A stretch of 64,000 nucleotides of DNA from Bacillus massilinigeriensis. Lineage in GTDB: Bacteria; Bacillota; Bacilli; Bacillales; Cytobacillaceae. The position numbers were made by a program, and so were the translations under genes. Shown here piece after piece: positions 8,792 to 16,533 of this stretch (position 1 is the first letter of the stretch; each line of letters opens with the position of its first letter). The stretch spans positions 905,671 through 969,670 of the forward strand of contig NZ_LT630004.1 of NCBI RefSeq assembly GCF_900111815.1, in the 5' to 3' direction. A model generated the notes under the pieces. It did no database searches and had not been told where the DNA came from. It saw only the letters and a program-made list of their open reading frames with translations.

Positions 8792-8836
8792 TTGACTAAT
8801 CGTTTAACGTGATGTTATGATATCGTTAAATAAACG
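8792..8836 (+). promoter_or_regulatory. Promoter with inverted repeat before the thioesterase-PheDH-dehydrogenase operon
   Basis: TTGACT (8792-8797), an 18-bp spacer and TATGAT (8816-8821). An inverted repeat CGTTTA (8801-8806) / TAAACG (8831-8836), with an inner CGTTAA, brackets the -10 box. This is a plausible repressor operator, for example for PaaX or an unlinked TetR-type regulator. Confidence 0.6.
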
Positions 8837-8871
8837 TTATACATATAAACATGGTGAAAAGGTGGGATGGA

Positions 8872-9264
8872 ATGCGAAATGGATTTGGAGTCGGTATTTC
8901 AGCCGATATGGAAGTGACCGTAACGCCAGATATGTTTGCTAGTTTCAATGGTGAACTTGTTCATCCTGTCTACTCTACTGTATCGATGGTTTACCACATG
9001 GAATGGGTTTCGAGACAGACAATCCTTTCCCATCTGAAAGATCATGAAGAAGGGATGGGAGGGGCAGTTGCCATCAAGCATGTCGCTCCATGTATGGAAG
9101 GGGACATTATAAAATTTACTGCTACTGTTACCTCATATCGAAAAGACACTGTTATTACGAAGGTAAGAGCAGAATGCCAAGGCACTCTTGTCGGACATGG
9201 AGAGGTAAAGCAAGTAATATTGCGAAAAGATAAGATTGCCAGTTTCATAGACAGAAAAAATTAA
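8872..9264 (+). CDS. FlK-like hotdog-fold acyl-CoA thioesterase
   Basis: A 130-residue hotdog-fold protein resembling fluoroacetyl-CoA thioesterase (COG5496). It has a central helix with VYSTVSMVYHMEWVSR (Glu) and the AIKHVAPCMEGD segment with the expected catalytic His, followed by alternating beta strands. The downstream ATG is chosen because AAAAGGTGGG lies about seven bases before it; the upstream in-frame ATG would include that ribosome site. It is the first gene after the promoter and is followed by phenylalanine dehydrogenase. It may hydrolyse phenylacetyl-CoA or branched by-products to free CoA. The substrate is inferred from context only. Confidence 0.75.
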   Translation: MRNGFGVGISADMEVTVTPDMFASFNGELVHPVYSTVSMVYHMEWVSRQTILSHLKDHEEGMGGAVAIKHVAPCMEGDIIKFTATVTSYRKDTVITKVRAECQGTLVGHGEVKQVILRKDKIASFIDRKN

Positions 9265-9276
9265 ATTTTTATTATT

Positions 9277-9290
9277 TGAAAGCGCTAACA
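9277..9290 (+). promoter_or_regulatory. CcpA catabolite-response element (cre)
   Basis: TGAAAGCGCTAACA matches the consensus TGWNANCGNTNWCA at every defined position. It lies 28 bp before the phenylalanine dehydrogenase start and inside the operon transcribed from 8792. It could block elongation or an internal promoter when preferred sugars are present. Confidence 0.82.
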
Positions 9291-9318
9291 TTACTTAACG
9301 CATTAAAGGGGGAAACAA

Positions 9319-10425
9319 GTGGATATGTTTGAGAAAATAAATGAGCATGAACAAGTTGTCTTTTGTAATGATGAATCAACAGGTTTGAAAGCTATCATCG
9401 CCATTCATAGCACAAGTCTTGGCCCTGCGCTTGGAGGCTGCAGGATGTATCCATATACATCAGTAGACGATGCACTAGAAGATGTTCTAAGACTGTCAAA
9501 AGGGATGACGTATAAATGTGCAGCAGCAGATGTCGATTTCGGAGGAGGAAAGGCGGTTATTATCGGCGATCCTGAGCGAGACAAAAGCCCTGAATTGTTT
9601 CGTGCTTTCGGGCAATTTGTGGAGTCAATCAATGGGCGTTTTTATACAGGAACCGATATGGGAACAAGTCCCGAGGATTTCATCCATGCGCTAAAGGAAA
9701 CCAATTGCATAGTAGGTGTGGATGAAGCTTATGGGGGCAGCGGAGATTCCTCCGTTCCCACTGCCCAAGGAGTAATCTATGGGCTTCAGGCTACAGGCAA
9801 GGCAGTTTGGGGAAGCGAGGACCTTTCCGGAAAGTCATATGCGATACAAGGTCTAGGAAAAGTAGGCTTCAAAGTGGCGGAAGTGCTGCTGGAACATGGA
9901 GCTGACCTTTATGTTACAGATATTAATGAGGCGGCCATCGATAGTATTACGAAAAAAGCACGGAAAATGGGCGCAGGCATTAAGGTTGTAAAACGTGACG
10001 AAATTTATTCACAGCCTGCCGATGTATTCGTTCCTTGTGCCCTTGGTGGAATTCTAAATGATGATACAATCGACGAGCTAAAGGTAAAAGCAGTTGCCGG
10101 TTCGGCTAATAACCAGCTAAAGGAAGAAAGACATGGTAAATCACTTCAGGATCTGGGAATTCTTTATGCACCAGACTATATCGTTAATGCAGGAGGGCTC
10201 ATTCAAGTCGCGGATGAACTATATTCTCCTAATAAGGAGCGTGTCTTAAGAAAGACAAAGGCTATCTATACCTCCTTGCTGAACGTATACAAGCAAGCAG
10301 AAAAAGAAGGTATTACTACCGTTAAGGCTGCCAATCTATTTTGTGAAGACAGAATTGAAGCGAGAACGAGAAGAAACAGTTTCTTTTCTCATATGAAAAG
10401 GCCGAAATGGGCTGTCAGGCTATAA
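9319..10425 (+). CDS. Phenylalanine dehydrogenase
   Basis: An NAD-dependent amino acid dehydrogenase, 368 residues, that oxidatively deaminates L-phenylalanine to phenylpyruvate. Catalytic lysines are Lys66 ([10 protein letters not shown]) and Lys78 (FGGGKAVI); the Rossmann motif is [11 protein letters not shown]. It belongs to phenylalanine rather than leucine dehydrogenases for three reasons. It has TGTDMG where leucine enzymes have TAEDVG, and GLIQVADEL where they have GVINVADEL; these two sites (Gly/Leu versus Ala/Val) are known to control specificity. The C terminus [13 protein letters not shown] is like the Bacillus sphaericus phenylalanine enzyme. GTG start after AAAGGGGG, with a cre site upstream. 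Located directly before a 2-oxo acid dehydrogenase operon. Confidence 0.9.
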   Translation: MDMFEKINEHEQVVFCNDESTGLKAIIAIHSTSLGPALGGCRMYPYTSVDDALEDVLRLSKGMTYKCAAADVDFGGGKAVIIGDPERDKSPELFRAFGQFVESINGRFYTGTDMGTSPEDFIHALKETNCIVGVDEAYGGSGDSSVPTAQGVIYGLQATGKAVWGSEDLSGKSYAIQGLGKVGFKVAEVLLEHGADLYVTDINEAAIDSITKKARKMGAGIKVVKRDEIYSQPADVFVPCALGGILNDDTIDELKVKAVAGSANNQLKEERHGKSLQDLGILYAPDYIVNAGGLIQVADELYSPNKERVLRKTKAIYTSLLNVYKQAEKEGITTVKAANLFCEDRIEARTRRNSFFSHMKRPKWAVRL

Positions 10426-10490
10426 GAAGAACTAACAGAATAATCATGGTGGACTTCAATATGATAAAAGTCTAAGTTGGAGGTGGTCTT

Positions 10491-11561
10491 ATGGAGGAGC
10501 AATTCCCCATCTTAACCATTATGGATGCTAACGGGCATATTGTATCCAAGAATGATGAAGCCCTTGTGACCGTGGACAGGGTCAAGGAGTTTTATCAGGC
10601 GATGGTGAAAATACGCTTGTTTGATAAAAAAGCAGTAAGCTTGCAGCGTCAAGGACGAATAGGTACTTATGCACCATTTGAGGGACAGGAAGCAGCACAG
10701 GCAGGAAGTGCGCTTGCACTAGAAAACAGCGACTGGATGTTTCCAACTTACCGTGATCACGGAGCTGCAATACTATTTGGGCATTCATTGAAGAATATAC
10801 TGCTGTTTTGGAATGGAAGAAATGAAGGCTGCATACCGCCTGAAGGGAAGAATATCTTCCCGCCTGCCATTCCGATTGCTACGCAGATTCCCCATGCAGC
10901 AGGTGCGGCGCTTGCTGAAAAGAAAAAAGGAACGAAAAACGCCGCTATTTGCTATTTCGGCGATGGAGCAACTTCTGAAGGTGATTTCCATGAAGGTTTA
11001 AATTTCGCTAGTGTGTTCCAATCACCAGTTGTCTTTTTTTGCCAAAATAATCATTATGCTATTTCCGTTCCAGTGACTAAACAAATGAATTCACCTACCA
11101 TTGCGCAAAAAGCATTATCTTATAGTATTCCTGGAGTAAGAATCGATGGAAACGATGTCTTTGCGGTTTATTCTGAGACGAGGCGAGCGCTTGAAAGAGC
11201 AAGACGCGGCGAGGGACCGACATTAATTGAGGCGGTAACTTGGCGATATGGCGCACATACAACGGCGGATGATCCAACAAAATACCGAGATCAGTCGGAA
11301 AGCAACAACAAGCGAAAGGAAACAGACCCGCTGCTACGCCTTGAAAGGTGGCTGAAGCAGCATGGCTCCTATGAGGATAGCTGGGTTCGGGAAATAGAAA
11401 ATGTCGCAGGGGATGAAATTGATCGCGCAATTCGGGAGATGGAGAGTTCTCCAATCGCTGATCCTGCTGCAATTTTTGATTACGTATTCGAAACGCCTAC
11501 TTGGACGATTGAGAGGCAAAAAGCGGAATATATTAAACTTTTGCGAGGAGGTGCCAAATGA
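10491..11561 (+). CDS. 2-oxo acid dehydrogenase E1 alpha subunit (putative phenylpyruvate dehydrogenase)
   Basis: A 356-residue thiamine-diphosphate-binding subunit. The TPP motif GDGATSEGDFHEGLNFA ... NNHYAIS is intact, with YRDHGAA near the cofactor and the phosphorylation-loop region RYGAHTTADDPTKYR. It is closest in layout to PdhA of pyruvate dehydrogenase (FEGQEAAQAGSALAL). With E1beta it decarboxylates a 2-oxo acid and transfers the acyl group to lipoate on E2. It overlaps E1beta by four bases and is preceded by GGAGGTGG. The immediate upstream gene makes phenylpyruvate, so phenylpyruvate is the likely substrate. Pyruvate or branched-chain oxo acids remain possible. Confidence 0.88.
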   Translation: MEEQFPILTIMDANGHIVSKNDEALVTVDRVKEFYQAMVKIRLFDKKAVSLQRQGRIGTYAPFEGQEAAQAGSALALENSDWMFPTYRDHGAAILFGHSLKNILLFWNGRNEGCIPPEGKNIFPPAIPIATQIPHAAGAALAEKKKGTKNAAICYFGDGATSEGDFHEGLNFASVFQSPVVFFCQNNHYAISVPVTKQMNSPTIAQKALSYSIPGVRIDGNDVFAVYSETRRALERARRGEGPTLIEAVTWRYGAHTTADDPTKYRDQSESNNKRKETDPLLRLERWLKQHGSYEDSWVREIENVAGDEIDRAIREMESSPIADPAAIFDYVFETPTWTIERQKAEYIKLLRGGAK

Positions 11562-12553
11562 AGGCCGCATTAATGACAAAAAATCTGACGCTTATTCAGG
11601 CGATAACAGATGCACTTGATGTCATCCTTGAATCTAGAGAGGAAGTTGTCCTTCTAGGGGAGGATATCGGTGTCAATGGAGGTGTCTTTCGTGCTACTGC
11701 CGGCTTGCAGGAGAAATACAGTGAAGACCGAGTGATGGATACACCACTGTCGGAAGCAGGTTTTGTCGGTGCAGCGGTCGGCCTAGCGGTGAACGGTTTT
11801 CGGCCTGTTGTGGAAATACAGTTCCTAGGATTCATTTATCCTGCTTACGAGCAAATTATGACGCATGTTTCAAGGCTCAGAATGCGGACGATGGGGCATT
11901 ATCATGTACCGATGGTTATTAGGGCTCCGTATGGTGCGGGTGTAAGGGCGCCTGAAATTCATTGCGATAGTACAGAATCGCTTTTTACCCATATGCCAGG
12001 GATCAAGGTTGTCTGTCCGTCAACTCCATATGATGCAAAAGGACTTTTAATTGCTGCGATTGAAGATAACGATCCAGTACTTTTCCTTGAACCGATGAGA
12101 AGCTATCGAGCAGCAAAAGAAGAAATACCAGAAGGGGTTTACAGGGTCGAGATTGGAAAAGGAAAGAAGTTAGCAGAAGGCAGGGATGTCACTGTTATTG
12201 CTTGGGGAGCGATGGTACCCATTGCCATGAAAGCAGCAGAGAGCATGAAGCATAAAGGGATAGGTTGTGAAGTTCTTGACCTAAGGACATTATACCCCTT
12301 AGATAAAGACTTGGTAATCGAATCTGTCCAGAAAACGGGAAGAACCGTCATCGTCCATGAAGCTCACGAAACAGGCGGTATTGGAAATGATCTCGTTTCA
12401 CTCATAAATGATGAGGCTTTTCTTTATCAAAAAGCACCTGTATCGAGAGTGACAGGATTTGATACCCCTGTCCCTTATTTCGGATATGAGGATCATTACT
12501 TGCCTACACCTAGGCGTGTTGAAGCAGCAATTGAAAAAGTAATGAGATTTTAG
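11558..12553 (+). CDS. 2-oxo acid dehydrogenase E1 beta subunit
   Basis: A 331-residue transketolase-like beta subunit. It has ALDVILESREEVVLLGED at the N terminus with the TPP-contacting Glu, LSEAGFVGAAVGLAVNG, and PSTPYDAKGLL as in PdhB. The ATG overlaps the E1alpha stop and has its own GAGGAGGTG ribosome site. The C-terminal domain includes EVLDLRTLYPLD and VHEAHETGGIG. It forms the alpha2beta2 E1 with the preceding gene. The Phe dehydrogenase linkage argues for an aryl-pyruvate substrate; determinants of substrate choice cannot be read off by eye. Confidence 0.88.
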   Translation: MKAALMTKNLTLIQAITDALDVILESREEVVLLGEDIGVNGGVFRATAGLQEKYSEDRVMDTPLSEAGFVGAAVGLAVNGFRPVVEIQFLGFIYPAYEQIMTHVSRLRMRTMGHYHVPMVIRAPYGAGVRAPEIHCDSTESLFTHMPGIKVVCPSTPYDAKGLLIAAIEDNDPVLFLEPMRSYRAAKEEIPEGVYRVEIGKGKKLAEGRDVTVIAWGAMVPIAMKAAESMKHKGIGCEVLDLRTLYPLDKDLVIESVQKTGRTVIVHEAHETGGIGNDLVSLINDEAFLYQKAPVSRVTGFDTPVPYFGYEDHYLPTPRRVEAAIEKVMRF

Positions 12554-12567
12554 GAGGTGCGAATATA

Positions 12568-13815
12568 GTGGAAGTAAAGCTTCATGATATAGGAGAGGGA
12601 ATGACGGAAGCGGATATAAATTGTTATTTGGTGAAACCTGGGGATGTGGTTAAGGCTGATGAACCTCTCATTGAAGTACAGACAGATAAAATGACAGCAG
12701 AAATTCCTTCTCCAATTGCCGGGATAGTCCGTGAAATACTAAAGAAGCCCGGCGAGACCGCAAAGGTGGGGGAAACGCTTCTTATATTGGGAGCGAGTGA
12801 GGAAACCGTTGATAAAAAGGAAATAACGGGCAGCACGCCGCCAAGAATTCTCGCATCACCATATACACGGAAAATTGCCCGGGAAAACACGATAAGTATC
12901 GAGGAAGTTACAGGCACTGGTCCTGCCGGAAGAATTACAGAGGGTGATGTTTTACAGCTGGTAGAAAAGCGGAAGAATGAGGTTTCGAGGATTTCAAAAC
13001 CTGCTTCCGAAAAGGTTACGAACTCTTCGGAACCTATAACCGAAACCCTTTCGGAAGGTTCAGAACCCGTATTTGAACGGAGCCATAGGGAAAATGCAGC
13101 GCAGCAGCTTCAAAAAGATGAGAATGTCAAATTGCCATTTCGAGGACGGCGTAAAGCTATTGCCAAAAAAATGGTCCAGTCCCTATATACTATTCCGCAT
13201 TGCACTCATTTTGAAGAAATCGATATGACAGAATTAATGCTGCTGAGAGAGCAATTGAGAGAGCATAATCGGCAAGTATCGGCAACGGCTTTCTTCATGA
13301 AAGCATTATCGGTAGCCTTGAGGGAGTATCCTGTATTTAATGCAAGGTTGGACGAGGAAAGAGAAGAGATTGTTCTATTGAAAGAACATCATTTAGGGGT
13401 TGCGGTGGATGCGCCTGATGGATTGGTTGTTCCGGTACTTCACAATGTGGAGCGCAAGAGCGTTGGAGAGATTCATCAAGAATGCAAGGCAGTGACGAAA
13501 CAAGCGCTAGACGGCACGCTTTCGCTTAAGGCAACAGCCGGCGGTACTTTTACAATCAGCAATGTTGGACCGCTCGGAGGGAGTATTGGAGCTACGCCGA
13601 TTATCCAGCATCCCCAAACTGCGCTTATCTCCTTTCATAAGACGAAGAAAAGACCTGTTGTCATCAAAAATGATGAAATTGCTGTCCGTTCGATGATGAA
13701 TATATCGATGTCCTTTGATCACCGTGTTGCCGACGGAGCAACAGCCGTTGCATTCACAAATCGTTTCAGAGAACTAATAGAAAATCCGAATTTATTGGTT
13801 TTGGAGTTGAGATAA
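12568..13815 (+). CDS. Dihydrolipoamide acyltransferase E2
   Basis: A 415-residue E2 with a single lipoyl domain (residues 1-75, lipoylated Lys41 in QTDKMTAEIPS). A peripheral-subunit-binding domain follows (about 93-130, ASPYTRKIARENTISIEEV ... GRITEGDVL), then a Pro/Ser/Glu-rich linker to about 185. The catalytic domain has the active-site His385 and Asp389 in SFDHRVADG and the oxyanion segment GGTFTISNVGPLGG. GTG start after GGAGGTG. It would transfer the acyl group, phenylacetyl in this hypothesis, from lipoate to CoA. Its stop overlaps the E3 start by one base. Confidence 0.9.
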   Translation: MEVKLHDIGEGMTEADINCYLVKPGDVVKADEPLIEVQTDKMTAEIPSPIAGIVREILKKPGETAKVGETLLILGASEETVDKKEITGSTPPRILASPYTRKIARENTISIEEVTGTGPAGRITEGDVLQLVEKRKNEVSRISKPASEKVTNSSEPITETLSEGSEPVFERSHRENAAQQLQKDENVKLPFRGRRKAIAKKMVQSLYTIPHCTHFEEIDMTELMLLREQLREHNRQVSATAFFMKALSVALREYPVFNARLDEEREEIVLLKEHHLGVAVDAPDGLVVPVLHNVERKSVGEIHQECKAVTKQALDGTLSLKATAGGTFTISNVGPLGGSIGATPIIQHPQTALISFHKTKKRPVVIKNDEIAVRSMMNISMSFDHRVADGATAVAFTNRFRELIENPNLLVLELR

Positions 13816-15248
13816 TGGTTGTTGGCGAACTAGCGCATGAACGGGAACTTATCATCATTGGCGGTGGACCAGGGGGATATCATGCTGCCATTCGAGCGGC
13901 GCAGCTTGGCAAACAAGTAACATTGGTGGAGAAGTCCCTGCTCGGAGGCGTATGCCTGAATAAAGGCTGTATCCCTTCCAAAGTGTATACACATGCTGCA
14001 GAAAGATATCATGATGCAAAACGAAATAAAGAACTCGGAATTCTAACCTCCCAAATCACCATAGAACTTACGAAGCTTGCAGACTATAAAAATAGAATGA
14101 TAAGTCAGCTTCGTGAAGGTGTGAAGTCATTATGCAGAGAAAACAAGGTGGAGATCCTGAAAGGAAATGCGTTTTTCCTATCGGATGACAGAATTGGCGT
14201 AGAAGAGGGGGATTGCTATGAAGTATATCGTTTTACTTCCGCGATTATCGCCACAGGAGGGGTGCCGCGCAGCTTGGAAGGGGCTCCTACAGATGACTCG
14301 AGAATCTTCAATGCTTGGAATATCTTCGAGCTGACAGAAGTCCCTCATTCTCTTATCGTCATGGGAGATGATTACATTGCGCTTGAAACAGCGATGGCAT
14401 TCCGCTCATTCGGTTCTGACGTAACCATCATTTTACCTGAAGGAAAAAGTGGCTGGGATTTTGATGCATCGATCAACCGAGAACTTACAAGAGTTCTGAA
14501 AAAATCAGGTATCACCGTTTTGAAGAATACAAGTTCAATCAAAGTGATAGCTGACAAGGATGATATTTCCGTTAGTTTAATGAATGAGACGAAACAAAAA
14601 CTGTTCACGGGAACGCATCTTTTCTATTCACTTGGCATCGAGCCAAATATAGATCATTTAGGAATCAACCGGATAGGTATCGAGCTTTCAGAGGATGGTT
14701 TTATCCTCACAGATTCCTCATGTAGAACTTCCATTCCTCATATTTATGCTGTTGGGGATGTAGCTGGAGGAAAGGCGCTTGCTTCAAAGGCGATCAGACA
14801 AGCAAAGGTTGCTGCAGAAAAGATTGGTGGGGAAAAAAGTGAAGAAGATTTTACTTATCTGCCAACAGTCGTGCAGACAATTCCTCCTATTGCAGTGGTC
14901 GGTTTGACGGAAGAAGAAGCAATTGAGAAAGGGTTTCAAGTAGGGACAGGAGAATTCCCGATTGCTTCAAACGGATATGCTTCGATTCTTGGGAAAAAAG
15001 AAGGATTGGCGAAAATTATTTTTGATAAGAGAACGGATTCCCTTTTAGGTGTTCACCTCATGGGGCAAGGTGCAGTCGAGATGATCTCAAATGGAATCAC
15101 CGCACTGGAGATGGCAGCAAGACATGAGGATATTATCTTTCCGTCTTACCCTCATCCAAGCGTGAATGAAGCTTTTCTTGAAGCAGCAGAAGCCTTGAAA
15201 GGTAGCGCTATCCATCTACTCCCGAAAAAACAAGGCGTGAAAGTATAG
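13815..15248 (+). CDS. Dihydrolipoyl dehydrogenase E3
   Basis: A 477-residue FAD enzyme that reoxidises the lipoyl group with NAD. FAD motif GGGPGGYHAAIRAAQLG, redox disulfide in GGVCLNKGCIPSK, ADP-binding IYAVGDVAGG. The C-terminal His-Glu dyad is in HPSVNEAFLE. The NAD-binding loop reads VMGDDYIALETAMAF, with Asp-Asp in place of the usual GxGxxG; this is unusual and may affect nucleotide handling. It overlaps E2 by one base and completes a self-contained four-subunit operon, implying a dedicated complex independent of the central Pdh and Bkd copies. Confidence 0.88.
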   Translation: MVVGELAHERELIIIGGGPGGYHAAIRAAQLGKQVTLVEKSLLGGVCLNKGCIPSKVYTHAAERYHDAKRNKELGILTSQITIELTKLADYKNRMISQLREGVKSLCRENKVEILKGNAFFLSDDRIGVEEGDCYEVYRFTSAIIATGGVPRSLEGAPTDDSRIFNAWNIFELTEVPHSLIVMGDDYIALETAMAFRSFGSDVTIILPEGKSGWDFDASINRELTRVLKKSGITVLKNTSSIKVIADKDDISVSLMNETKQKLFTGTHLFYSLGIEPNIDHLGINRIGIELSEDGFILTDSSCRTSIPHIYAVGDVAGGKALASKAIRQAKVAAEKIGGEKSEEDFTYLPTVVQTIPPIAVVGLTEEEAIEKGFQVGTGEFPIASNGYASILGKKEGLAKIIFDKRTDSLLGVHLMGQGAVEMISNGITALEMAARHEDIIFPSYPHPSVNEAFLEAAEALKGSAIHLLPKKQGVKV

Positions 15249-15362
15249 TTGTACTGCTTTATCGCATAACAGTATTATAGCTTTACATCATGCTCTTGAG
15301 AAAAGTAGATGGATAATTGTAAAATAATTTGGAATATTTATAAAATAAAAGGAGGCGACAGT

Positions 15363-16478
15363 ATGCAGAAGGTAACAAATTTAACAGGGATGACACAAAA
15401 GGATTTCTTTCCGGTTAAAGAAGTTGATTACCTTGAGCTTTATACAGGAAATGCAAAGCAAACCGCACACTATTTCCAGACTGCTTTCGGGTTTAAGGTC
15501 GTGGCCTATTCAGGGCTTGAAACAGGAAATCGCGAAACGGTTTCCTATGTTTTACGCCAGGAGAAAATCAGGCTTGTTATAACAGGCTCGTACACGGAAA
15601 GCAGCAGAGTAGCAGCGTTTACAAAAAAGCATGGTGATGGAGTCAAGGATATTGCTCTTACTGTTGAGGATGTGGAGGAAGCATATAAAGCAGCGGTGAG
15701 CCGAGGGGCAATTGAAGTGCAGCCTCCTATGGAAGTGAATGATGAGGATGGGACAGTAAAAAAGGCTGTTATCGGTACATATGGTGACACCATCCATACG
15801 CTTGTAGAACGGAAAAACTATCAAGGTATATTTCTTCCAGGGTTTGTATCCTATAGTACCACGGTTTCCAATGAAGAAGTTGGTCTAATCGGAATTGACC
15901 ATGTCGTTGGGAATGTCGAGAGAATGGAAGAATGGGTGAATTATTACGCAAATGTTATGGGATTCAAGGAAATGAAGCATTTTTCCGACAAGGATATCAC
16001 GACGGAATATTCTGCCCTCATGTCAAAGGTAATGCATAATGGAGGTCGGATTAAGTTTCCAATCAATGAACCCGCAGAAGGGAAGCGCAAATCGCAAATC
16101 CAAGAATATCTCGACTTTTATAATGGGCCTGGTGTTCAGCATCTGGCTGTATTGACGGAGGATATTGTTAGCACTGTAGCTGCTCTAAGGAAAAATGGAG
16201 TGGAATTTCTTCAAACTCCTGATTCTTACTATGACATGCTATCGGAACGGGTTGGCGAGATTGATGAAGAAATAGAGAAGCTTCGCGAGCTTAGTATTCT
16301 TGTCGATCGGGATGATGAAGGTTATCTTTTGCAAATTTTTACGAAGCCAATTGTCGACCGTCCGACATTATTCATTGAAATTATCCAACGCAAAGGCGCC
16401 CGAGGTTTTGGTGAGGGGAACTTCAAAGCGCTGTTCGAATCAATTGAACGAGAACAAGAAAGACGTGGAAACTTGTAA
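15363..16478 (+). CDS. hppD: 4-hydroxyphenylpyruvate dioxygenase
   Basis: A 371-residue Fe(II) vicinal-oxygen-chelate enzyme that turns 4-hydroxyphenylpyruvate into homogentisate. The metal triad is His180 (GIDHVVGNV), His260 (GVQHLAVLT) and Glu339 (LFIEIIQRKGARGFGEGNF), the last within the family's C-terminal signature. The N-terminal repeat starts at VDYLELYTGNAKQTA. I chose the ATG after GGAGGCGACAG; an in-frame ATG 18 codons upstream lacks a ribosome site. It begins the tyrosine/homogentisate genes. A weak promoter candidate (TTGAGA ... TAAAAT, 18-bp spacing) lies about 50 bp upstream. Confidence 0.95.
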   Translation: MQKVTNLTGMTQKDFFPVKEVDYLELYTGNAKQTAHYFQTAFGFKVVAYSGLETGNRETVSYVLRQEKIRLVITGSYTESSRVAAFTKKHGDGVKDIALTVEDVEEAYKAAVSRGAIEVQPPMEVNDEDGTVKKAVIGTYGDTIHTLVERKNYQGIFLPGFVSYSTTVSNEEVGLIGIDHVVGNVERMEEWVNYYANVMGFKEMKHFSDKDITTEYSALMSKVMHNGGRIKFPINEPAEGKRKSQIQEYLDFYNGPGVQHLAVLTEDIVSTVAALRKNGVEFLQTPDSYYDMLSERVGEIDEEIEKLRELSILVDRDDEGYLLQIFTKPIVDRPTLFIEIIQRKGARGFGEGNFKALFESIEREQERRGNL

Positions 16479-16480
16479 TG

Positions 16481-16514
16481 ATGACTAGGGGGGCAAATGC
16501 TCCCTTTTCGTCAT
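16481..16514 (+). terminator. Attenuator-like hairpin between hppD and the aminotransferase
   Basis: A nested hairpin: an inner stem GGGGGC/GCTCCC followed by TTTT, and an outer ATGAC/GTCAT. The short T run and outer stem suggest partial read-through or mRNA processing inside the operon rather than full termination. Confidence 0.45.
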
Positions 16515-16533
16515 GAACAATAGGAGGAAGAGT

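Noticed and set aside
9319-10425. Leucine dehydrogenase (bcd) as the identity, with a branched-chain (Bkd) complex downstream
   Set aside because: The two specificity positions ([15 protein letters not shown]) and the FFS..RRPKW-like C terminus fit phenylalanine dehydrogenase. No ptb, buk or other bkd-locus genes are present.
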